In this document: positions 1-5,825 of the stretch, in pieces
Numbering within the stretch: the stretch's first letter is position 1
Layout of the letters: each line of letters opens with the position of its first letter
Notes under the pieces: model-generated
The model's database searches: none
Seen by the model: only the letters and a program-made list of their open reading frames with translations
Told to the model about the DNA's origin: nothing
Position numbers and translations under genes: made by a program
Source: Ruminococcus sp. UBA4385
GTDB lineage: Bacteria > Bacillota_A > Clostridia > Oscillospirales > Ruminococcaceae
Assembly: GCA_002391065.1 (NCBI GenBank)
Contig: DGRP01000100.1
Coordinates: 1 to 9,858 of the forward strand
Direction of reading: 5' to 3'
DNA: 9,858 bases

Positions 1-213
1 GTTATAACCGGTGACATAACCCAGATCGATCTGCCAGATTCAAGGCGATCCGGTCTTATTGAGGCGATAAAGGTCCTTAAGGGCGTTGATGATATAGCTA
101 TTAACAGGTTTACCGAAAAGGATGTAGTCAGACATAAGCTTGTGCAGGATATTATCAAGGCATATGAAAAATTTTATGAAAAGGGGAGTTCAAATCACAA
201 TGGGAAAGGTTAA
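1..213 (+). CDS. phoH: PhoH family ATPase, C-terminal end (partial)
   Basis: This is the last 70 codons of a PhoH-like P-loop ATPase; the 5' part, including the Walker motifs, lies outside the window. Reading frame 1 from base 1 is open to a TAA at 211-213. The visible residues start [14 protein letters not shown], followed by [12 protein letters not shown] and then [16 protein letters not shown]. These are the conserved end-of-domain blocks of PhoH (the TGD-x-TQ-x-DLP and DVVRH-x-LV-x-II-x-AYE pattern). PhoH proteins are cytoplasmic ATPases linked to RNA metabolism, and they commonly sit directly upstream of ybeY, as here. The 3' end overlaps the ybeY start by 14 nt, suggesting translational coupling. 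Confidence 0.93.
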   Translation, partial: VITGDITQIDLPDSRRSGLIEAIKVLKGVDDIAINRFTEKDVVRHKLVQDIIKAYEKFYEKGSSNHNGKG

Positions 214-718
214 AGTATTGATAACTAACGATCAGAATGATATCAAGATCCCGACAGGGATACGTCTGCTTGTGAGAAAATGCTGTCACGCCGTTCTGGA
301 AAGCGAAGGCCATAACGAAAGCTATGAGATAAGCGTTTCATTTGTTAATGACGAAGCCATTCATGCACTGAATTTGCAGCACAGAGGTATCGACCGCGCT
401 ACAGATGTCCTGTCGTTCCCGCTGGGGGAAAACGGAGTTTATGATATTAATCATGAGAGCGGTGCATTCCTGTTGGGAGATATTGTGATCTCTATCGAAA
501 CTGCTTATCGGCAGGCAGAGGTCTATGGTCACTCTTTGGAGCGTGAGGTGGGCTTCCTTACGGTCCATTCCATGCTTCATCTTTTGGGCTACGACCATGA
601 AGAGGGCAAGCTGCAGGAAAGAATCATGCGTGAGAAGGAAGAAGCTATTCTTGCAAGCCTCGGTATCTCACGAGACGAGACTTTTGTTGTTGAAGAGCAT
701 GAATATAAGAAAAACTGA
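200..718 (+). CDS. ybeY: Endoribonuclease YbeY (rRNA maturation factor)
   Basis: YbeY is a small metal-dependent RNase needed for 16S rRNA 3'-end maturation and ribosome quality control. The 172-residue product carries the family zinc motif H-x3-H-x5-H as [11 protein letters not shown] (His123, His127, His133), preceded by the conserved [11 protein letters not shown] block and the LGDIVIS strand. The frame is open further upstream to a TTG at 140, but the ATG at 200 is preferred. It follows a GGGGAG at 183-188 with 11-nt spacing and gives the usual N-terminus; starting at 140 would add about 20 residues lying inside phoH. The length is slightly above the common 150-165 residues because of an acidic C-terminal tail. 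The gene overlaps phoH by 14 nt and dgkA by 20 nt. Confidence 0.95.
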   Translation: MGKVKVLITNDQNDIKIPTGIRLLVRKCCHAVLESEGHNESYEISVSFVNDEAIHALNLQHRGIDRATDVLSFPLGENGVYDINHESGAFLLGDIVISIETAYRQAEVYGHSLEREVGFLTVHSMLHLLGYDHEEGKLQERIMREKEEAILASLGISRDETFVVEEHEYKKN

Positions 719-1187
719 ATTTTTTCGTTTCCTTAAAGGTTTCAGATTTGCATTCAAGGGATTAATACATTGTATAAAAAACGAGCGCAATATGAGATTT
801 CATCTTTGCGCCGCTTTTTATGTTCTGATATTTATGAGGTTTTACGATTTTACCAGAGCTGAAAGTATTCTGATATATGCTGTTATCGCTCTTGTGATAG
901 CCCTTGAAGCGCTGAATACAGCTGTAGAAGCAATAGTTGATCTTGTTTCGCCGGAGCATACAAAGCTGGCCGGCATTGCCAAGGACTGTGCTGCGGGTGC
1001 GGTATTGGCTGCAGCTGTCGGAGCTGTTTTTATAGGCGCTGTTTTGTTTTGGAATGTTGAGGTCTTTGAAAGGATAGGAAGGTATTTTGCGGAGAATACA
1101 GGTATGCTGATCCTGCTGATAGTTTCATTGATCTTGTGGACAGCTTTTATATTTCTTCCGCACGGAAAGGAAAATGATAATGACTAA
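699..1187 (+). CDS. dgkA: Diacylglycerol/undecaprenol kinase (DgkA family) with extra C-terminal membrane segment
   Basis: This is an integral membrane lipid kinase of the DgkA family. In Gram-positive bacteria such enzymes mainly phosphorylate undecaprenol, or recycle diacylglycerol. The 162-residue product has the family N-terminus (FLKGFRFAFKGL, then KNERNMRFHL at about 27-36) and the signature EALNTAVEAIVDL, with Glu70, Asn73, Glu77 and Asp81 in the active-site positions, then AKDCAAGAVL. Predicted membrane helices are about 36-52, 55-73 and 96-116. A fourth, at about 134-154, makes the protein some 30-40 residues longer than a typical three-helix member. The ATG at 699 lies within the ybeY end (20-nt overlap) with only a close, weak purine stretch before it, so translation probably depends on coupling to ybeY. 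The stop overlaps the era start. Confidence 0.9.
   Translation: MNIRKTEFFRFLKGFRFAFKGLIHCIKNERNMRFHLCAAFYVLIFMRFYDFTRAESILIYAVIALVIALEALNTAVEAIVDLVSPEHTKLAGIAKDCAAGAVLAAAVGAVFIGAVLFWNVEVFERIGRYFAENTGMLILLIVSLILWTAFIFLPHGKENDND
1166..1171 (+). promoter_or_regulatory. Ribosome binding site that decides the era start
   Basis: AAAGGA lies 8 nt upstream of the ATG at 1180, versus 2 nt upstream of the ATG at 1174. The spacing favours 1180 as the era initiation codon. The site lies inside the last codons of dgkA. Confidence 0.6.
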
Positions 1188-2073
1188 GAACGTATTTGTA
1201 ACTATAATCGGCAGACCAAATGTTGGGAAATCATCTATGCTGAATGCACTGATCGGTGAGAGGATCGCTGCAGTCAGTGCTAAGCCGCAGACCACAAGAA
1301 CAAAGATTACCGGTGTGCTGACTAAGGATGATACTCAATTTGTGTTTATTGATACGCCCGGTATGCACAGAGCCAAAAACAGATTATCAGAGCATATGGT
1401 GAAGACCATAAACGATTCGGTAGCAGAGCTTGAAACAGCGCTGCTTGTTATCGACTGCACAAAAGGTATCTCCGAGCCGGAAAAAATCCTCGCCGCAGAA
1501 TTCTCAAAGCGTTCCCATGTCATCCTTGTAGTGAATAAGATAGATCTGCTTGAAGACAAAACCGAACTTATAGCCAAGCTGGCTGATTATTCAAAGCTCT
1601 ACGATTTTGCCGAGATCATCCCGGTAAGCGTTCTTGAAAAGGACGGCTTGGAGCTTGTTATGCAGGCGATCAGCAGATTTGCAGCCGAGGGTCCTCACTA
1701 TTTCCCGGACGATATGCTCACAGACCAGCCCGAGAAGGTCATAATGGCTGAAATGATAAGGGAAAAGGCGCTTAATAATCTGAATGATGAGATACCTCAC
1801 GGCATTGCTGTTACCATTGAAAGCCTTAATGAACGCACCGACAGCAGCGGAGAGGATATACTTGATATTTCTGCAACTATTTACTGTGAGAGAGAGTCTC
1901 ACAAGGGTATCGTAATCGGCAAAGGCGGTTCCATGCTTAGAAAGATCGGTGCTGATGCAAGAGCCGAGCTTGAAGCTTTCTTTGCGATCAAGGTCAATCT
2001 CCAGTGCTGGGTAAAGGTGAAGGAGGGCTGGAGAAACAGGGAAGCCTTAATTAAAAATTTCGGCCTTGACTGA
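1180..2073 (+). CDS. era: GTPase Era
   Basis: Era is an essential GTPase that binds 16S rRNA near its 3' end and assists 30S assembly. The 297-residue product has G1 GRPNVGKSS (11-19), the switch I region PQTTRTKITG, G3 DTPG (58-61) and G4 NKID (119-122). The G5 position reads PVSVLEKDG rather than the usual SA. The C-terminal KH RNA-binding domain contains VIGKGG (245-250) and ends in VKVKEGWRN. There are two ATG codons six bases apart, at 1174 and 1180. The second is chosen because AAAGGA at 1166-1171 sits 8 nt before it but only 2 nt before the first. It overlaps the dgkA end by 8 nt. Together with ybeY upstream it forms a 16S rRNA maturation pair. Confidence 0.97.
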   Translation: MTKNVFVTIIGRPNVGKSSMLNALIGERIAAVSAKPQTTRTKITGVLTKDDTQFVFIDTPGMHRAKNRLSEHMVKTINDSVAELETALLVIDCTKGISEPEKILAAEFSKRSHVILVVNKIDLLEDKTELIAKLADYSKLYDFAEIIPVSVLEKDGLELVMQAISRFAAEGPHYFPDDMLTDQPEKVIMAEMIREKALNNLNDEIPHGIAVTIESLNERTDSSGEDILDISATIYCERESHKGIVIGKGGSMLRKIGADARAELEAFFAIKVNLQCWVKVKEGWRNREALIKNFGLD

Positions 2074-2160
2074 TAATTTTTCCAATGATAAAACTGCTCT
2101 TGTGACAAATACTAATCATATCAGACGTTTGTTTAAACGGATGATAACTATATTTTGAAC

Positions 2161-2165
2161 GGAGG
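2161..2165 (+). promoter_or_regulatory. Ribosome binding site for the yqzL-like small gene
   Basis: GGAGG followed by 8 nt and the ATG at 2174. A site this strong in front of a very short reading frame is the main local evidence that the small gene is translated. Confidence 0.7.
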
Positions 2166-2173
2166 CAGCTGCT

Positions 2174-2329
2174 ATGCTTTGGGAAAGGTTTCTGAAGACG
2201 GGTAAGATAGCTGATTATCTTGAATACAAGCATTTTTCGGAGGATGCACAGGATGTTTACGTTGGATTGCTTAGTGATAAAGGAGATGCCTGTGGGAGAG
2301 AACAGCAAAAAGATATACGTTCTCACTAA
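2174..2329 (+). CDS. yqzL: YqzL-like small protein
   Basis: A 51-codon reading frame between era and recO, the position where Bacillus and many Clostridia carry yqzL. The N-terminal residues MLWERFLKTGKIADYLEYK match the pattern I recall for this family (W-x2-F-x2-TG-x-I-x2-YL-x-YK). A strong GGAGG stands 8 nt before the ATG. No biochemical role is known to me for YqzL. The frame runs past the recO ribosome binding site and start codon and overlaps recO by 77 nt in another frame, so only roughly the first 26 residues lie outside recO. The tail (from about DVYVGLL) is probably shaped by recO coding constraints. The assignment rests on a short motif, position and the ribosome binding site. The 100 bases before it (2074-2173) hold no convincing promoter or terminator. 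Confidence 0.72.
   Translation: MLWERFLKTGKIADYLEYKHFSEDAQDVYVGLLSDKGDACGREQQKDIRSH
2239..2243 (+). promoter_or_regulatory. Ribosome binding site that decides the recO start
   Basis: GGAGG ends 9 nt before the ATG at 2253. This favours that codon over the in-frame starts at 2220 and 2244. The site lies inside the yqzL-like gene. Confidence 0.65.
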
Positions 2330-3008
2330 GGAAAAGGGTACTGTCTCGATATTTGTCAGAGGCGGGATGAAAAGCTCAAGGCATTCATCTCCGACACAGC
2401 TGTATTCCTATTCGGTCATGTGTGCTGAAGAGAAAAGAAATGCCAAAGGTGAAAGCTATTACTACCTTAACAGTGCAGAGTCAATATCCATGTTCTATGA
2501 ATTAAGACTGGATGTTCATAAGGCGGCGCTTGCTGCATATTTTGCCGACCTGTTATTCTACAGCAAAATTGAAGGCACTACGGACAACAACGATATCATG
2601 CGGCTTGCCCTCAATACCTTTTATTTTCTCAACGAGGGAAAAAAAGACCGTGAGCTGCTCAAATCCATATTTGAATTTAGGCTTCTCTGTGAGATAGGCT
2701 TCCGGCCTAACCTTATCGGCTGCTGTGAATGCTATAAATACGAGGATGATGAAATGTATTTCTTCTGTGATGCAGGCTGTCTGAAATGCTGCGACTGTAT
2801 CGAAGAGGAGGACGGTCAGCCTGATGCAGTTCTGGATCGCAATCTGCTGTATATTGTACGTCATATAGCTCTGACAGATTTTGAAAGGCTGTTCGGGATA
2901 AGGCTTTCACCAAAGTATCAGCAGAAGCTTACTGCCTTTACAGAGATGTATGTCAATTACCATTTTCAATACAGGTTCAAAACCTTGGAGTTTTACAGAA
3001 GTTTATAA
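2253..3008 (+). CDS. recO: DNA repair protein RecO
   Basis: RecO is a cytoplasmic recombination mediator that, with RecR, loads RecA onto single-stranded DNA and anneals complementary strands. The 251-residue product starts with the OB-fold pattern MFTLDCLVIKE, then ENSKKIYVLTKEKGTVSIFVRG, the equivalent of the usual G-I-VL...TREKG...ARG. A helical middle region follows (YFADLLFYSK, FEFRLLCEIGFRPNL), then a zinc-binding loop with Cys157, Cys160, Cys179 and Cys182 in a C-x2-C...C-x2-C arrangement. That loop is unusually cysteine-rich, with extra Cys158, Cys172, Cys176 and Cys180. The start at 2253 fits the family N-terminus; the 2220 alternative adds 11 residues unlike RecO. The stop is 12 nt before mutS2. 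Confidence 0.92.
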   Translation: MFTLDCLVIKEMPVGENSKKIYVLTKEKGTVSIFVRGGMKSSRHSSPTQLYSYSVMCAEEKRNAKGESYYYLNSAESISMFYELRLDVHKAALAAYFADLLFYSKIEGTTDNNDIMRLALNTFYFLNEGKKDRELLKSIFEFRLLCEIGFRPNLIGCCECYKYEDDEMYFFCDAGCLKCCDCIEEEDGQPDAVLDRNLLYIVRHIALTDFERLFGIRLSPKYQQKLTAFTEMYVNYHFQYRFKTLEFYRSL

Positions 3009-3015
3009 GAAGGTG
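3008..3015 (+). promoter_or_regulatory. Ribosome binding site for the TTG-started mutS2
   Basis: AGAAGGTG begins on the last base of the recO stop codon and is followed by a 5-nt spacer and the TTG at 3021. AGGTGA matches the 3' portion of the anti-Shine-Dalgarno complement, which supports a TTG start, with no ATG in a comparable position. Confidence 0.55.
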
Positions 3016-3020
3016 AAAAC

Positions 3021-5405
3021 TTGAATATATATAGTGAAAAACTTGAATTACATAAAATACTTGAGCTGCTGGCTGAAAAATGCTCCAACGAGACTGCCAG
3101 ACAGTTTGCTTTGAATATCCGTCCTGCCGATGATCTTGAATATGTAAAGCAGGAGATCGGTAAGACAAGCTGTGCGCTTGAAATGTCAATAAAACTGGGC
3201 AATCCCGTGTTTTACAGCTTCAAGGATATTACTGCATCGGTAAAGCGTGCTACATCGGGTGCGGCATTGTCTTTGGGCGAGCTGATCGAGATCAAGAGGA
3301 TGCTCCAGCAGATCGGTATGCTTTGCAGCTGGTATAATGATGTGCTGGATAAGGACAATCCTCTTGACTTTTATTTTGAACAGCTTTTTCCGAATAAGTA
3401 TCTTGCAGACAGACTCGAGGCGGCGATAATCGACCGCGAAACACTTGCAGACGATGCCAGCCCGACGCTTAATTCTATCCGTAAAAAAATACGAAATTCA
3501 GAATTGCGTATAAGAGAAACTCTTGACAAGATGATCAAGTCCTCGGCCACACAGAAATATCTTCAAGACTCGATAGTAACTATAAGAGACGGGCGTTTTG
3601 TTCTGCCGGTAAAAACCGAACATAAGGGTCAGATAAGCGGCCTTGTTCATGATACCTCTTCAACCGGCTCTACACTGTTTGTTGAGCCGATGTCAGTGGT
3701 TGAGGCCAATAATGATATAAGAATATTAAAGGGCGAAGAGCAGGATGAGATCCACCGTATCATTATGGAGCTTTCAGATGAAACTGCACAGTTTGCTGAA
3801 CCGCTGATGAGCGGCTTTAAAGCATCTGTACAGCTAAGCGTTTATTTTGCAAAGGCAGAGCTTGCCTCTGTAATGCACGCCTGTGAGCCGGAGCTTAACG
3901 ATGACAATGAAATAATACTGCACAAGGCAAGGCATCCGCTTATTGACAGGAACAAGGTCGTGCCTATAGATCTAAGACTTGGCGGTGAATATGATACCCT
4001 TATCATCACTGGTCCCAATACAGGCGGTAAAACTGTTGTTCTTAAGACAGTCGGACTGCTTACTCTGATGACCATGTGCGGTATGCTAATTCCTGTTTCC
4101 GACGGCAGCAAGATATGTGTATATAAGAATATTCTTGTCGATATCGGAGATCAGCAGTCGATCGAACAGAACCTTTCGACGTTTTCTGCGCATATCAATA
4201 ATGTCATCGGCATACTTGATGCAGCAGATCACAGAAGCCTTGTTCTTCTTGATGAACTCGGCTCCGGGACTGACCCGATAGAGGGCGCTGCTTTGGCGGT
4301 TTCCATAATTGACCGTCTGCGGGAACAGGGTGCTTCCATTGTTACGACCACTCACTATCAAGAGCTGAAGATGTATGCTCTTGATACGGAGGGTGTAGAG
4401 AACGCCTCCTGCGAATTTGATGTTGATACCATGCAGCCGACCTACAGACTTATCATAGGCGCCCCCGGAAAATCAAATGCCTTTTCTATCTCTCAAAAGC
4501 TGGGTGTTCCGTCAGAGGTCATTTCTCACGCTCAAACGCTTGTATCTGATGATAATCTTCGGTTTGAGCGTATTATCGACAGTCTTGAACGTATGCGCAC
4601 CGAGCTTGAAAAACAGAAGAGCGAAGCTGCCCGCAGCAGGCAAGAGGCTGAAAGCATAAGATCCGAGCTCGAAAAGGAACGCAGCAGGTTCTATGAAGAA
4701 AAGGAAGAACAGCTTGAAGCTGCAAGGCGTAAAGCTGCTGACATTGTCAACAATGTTCAGCGTCAGTCGCAAGCGCTTATTGAGGAGCTGGAGCAGTTAA
4801 GAAAAGAAAAGGATGCTGCAGATTTTTCAGATAAAGCCCTGCAGGCCCGCAGAAATCAGCGTTCCACCATGAACAGGCTATATCTTGAGGCAAATCCGGT
4901 TTCTGACAGCAGCAACGAGAATTATGTTCTTCCGCGTCCGCTGATAAAAGGCGACAGTGTTATTATTGCTGATACCAAGCGTAAGGGAGTTGTTATCAAT
5001 CCACCGGACAGCAAGGGGATCTGTCTTATCCAAAGCGGTATGATGAAAACAAAGATAGACGTTTCTAAGCTCCGCCTTGATGACAGCGCTCAAAAGCCCA
5101 AGCAGCAAAAAAGAGCATCCGGCGTTTCTACCAAGGGCGTTGAGAGCAGGATGACGCGCAAGGTCCGGTCGGAGCTTGATATCCGCGGATATACGGCTGA
5201 TGAAGGCGTTTATGAAGTCGATAACTTCCTTGATGCTGCCGTGCTTTCCGGGATAACTATAGTTACTATTATCCACGGCAAGGGTACCGGAGTGCTGAAA
5301 AAGGCGATCAGAGATCATTTGAAGCATCATCCTCACGTTAAGTCCTCACGTCGAGGTCTTTACGGCGAGGGTGAGGACGGCGTTACTGTTGTGGAGCTTA
5401 AATAA
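3021..5405 (+). CDS. mutS2: MutS2 (Smr-domain MutS family ATPase/endonuclease)
   Basis: MutS2 lacks the mismatch-recognition domain of MutS. It has been described as a suppressor of homologous recombination and, in Bacillus, as a factor acting on collided ribosomes. The 794-residue product has the normal family length. The N-terminus (EKLELHKILELLAEKCSNETAR) starts the helical core/clamp region. The ATPase contains Walker A GPNTGGKT (331-338), Walker B LLDELGSGTDP (Asp411, Glu412) and the TTTHYQELK switch (His445). A charged coiled coil spans about 513-600. The C-terminal Smr nuclease domain has LDIRG (719-723) and HGKGTG (752-757). Translation starts at a TTG, and the N-terminus fits the family. 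It lies 12 nt after recO and 18 nt before cdd. Confidence 0.97.
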   Translation: MNIYSEKLELHKILELLAEKCSNETARQFALNIRPADDLEYVKQEIGKTSCALEMSIKLGNPVFYSFKDITASVKRATSGAALSLGELIEIKRMLQQIGMLCSWYNDVLDKDNPLDFYFEQLFPNKYLADRLEAAIIDRETLADDASPTLNSIRKKIRNSELRIRETLDKMIKSSATQKYLQDSIVTIRDGRFVLPVKTEHKGQISGLVHDTSSTGSTLFVEPMSVVEANNDIRILKGEEQDEIHRIIMELSDETAQFAEPLMSGFKASVQLSVYFAKAELASVMHACEPELNDDNEIILHKARHPLIDRNKVVPIDLRLGGEYDTLIITGPNTGGKTVVLKTVGLLTLMTMCGMLIPVSDGSKICVYKNILVDIGDQQSIEQNLSTFSAHINNVIGILDAADHRSLVLLDELGSGTDPIEGAALAVSIIDRLREQGASIVTTTHYQELKMYALDTEGVENASCEFDVDTMQPTYRLIIGAPGKSNAFSISQKLGVPSEVISHAQTLVSDDNLRFERIIDSLERMRTELEKQKSEAARSRQEAESIRSELEKERSRFYEEKEEQLEAARRKAADIVNNVQRQSQALIEELEQLRKEKDAADFSDKALQARRNQRSTMNRLYLEANPVSDSSNENYVLPRPLIKGDSVIIADTKRKGVVINPPDSKGICLIQSGMMKTKIDVSKLRLDDSAQKPKQQKRASGVSTKGVESRMTRKVRSELDIRGYTADEGVYEVDNFLDAAVLSGITIVTIIHGKGTGVLKKAIRDHLKHHPHVKSSRRGLYGEGEDGVTVVELK

Positions 5406-5423
5406 ATACAGGAGGTTCAGATC

Positions 5424-5804
5424 ATGAACAGTGAAGAGCTGTTTAAGCTTGCTGTTTCGGCAGCTGGAAATTCCTATAGCTGTTATTCCGGCTTCAGAGT
5501 GGGTGCGGCACTTCTTACCGCTGACGACCGGCTGTATCTTGGCTGCAATATCGAAAACGCCTCTTTTTCCCTCACCAACTGTGCAGAAAGAACAGCGCTC
5601 TTCAAAGCGATATCGGAGGGATGCAGGAGCTTTAAAGCAATCGCTGTTGCAGGAAGCAGCGATGATGATTATTCCAGTCCCTGTATCCCGTGCGGGGCTT
5701 GCTTGCAGGTCCTCAATGAATTTTGCAACAGTGATATGCAGATCATTCTTGCTGACGGGATATATAGACTTAGTGAATTTTTGCCCTTTTCATTCAAGCT
5801 TTGA
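5424..5804 (+). CDS. cdd: Cytidine deaminase
   Basis: This enzyme deaminates cytidine and deoxycytidine to uridine and deoxyuridine in pyrimidine salvage, in the cytoplasm. The 126-residue product has the substrate-binding CNIENAS (41-47, Asn42 and Glu44), the NCAERTALFKA block with zinc ligand Cys53 and catalytic Glu55, and PCGAC with zinc ligands Cys90 and Cys93, the pattern of the small homotetrameric class. The residue after Cys93 is Leu, where Bacillus Cdd and most relatives have Arg (CGACRQV). The C-terminus is slightly short, ending soon after the conserved LP-x2-F. GGAGG at 5411-5415 gives a well-placed ribosome binding site. In Bacillus subtilis cdd lies between dgkA and era, whereas here it follows mutS2. 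A second open frame overlapping it is a shadow. Confidence 0.95.
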   Translation: MNSEELFKLAVSAAGNSYSCYSGFRVGAALLTADDRLYLGCNIENASFSLTNCAERTALFKAISEGCRSFKAIAVAGSSDDDYSSPCIPCGACLQVLNEFCNSDMQIILADGIYRLSEFLPFSFKL

Positions 5805-5813
5805 TCCATTAAC

Positions 5814-5820
5814 AGGAGGT
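5814..5820 (+). promoter_or_regulatory. Ribosome binding site for ligA
   Basis: AGGAGGT with a 5-nt spacer before the ATG at 5826 is a near-perfect Shine-Dalgarno. It fixes the ligA start over the internal Met at codon 9. Confidence 0.7.
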
Positions 5821-5825
5821 AATAC

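Noticed and set aside
140..199. Upstream TTG start for ybeY
   Set aside because: It would add 20 residues unlike YbeY inside the phoH coding region; the ATG at 200 has a better ribosome binding site and the family N-terminus.
2126..2139. Small palindrome CGTTTGTTTAAACG between era and yqzL as a terminator or operator
   Set aside because: Only a 5-bp AT-rich stem with no T run after it; too weak to call. I also found no promoter with acceptable -35/-10 spacing in 2074-2173.
4878..5336. 152-codon open frame on the - strand inside mutS2
   Set aside because: It is antisense to the conserved Smr domain, has no family-like motifs or convincing ribosome binding site, and is best explained as a shadow of mutS2 codon usage.
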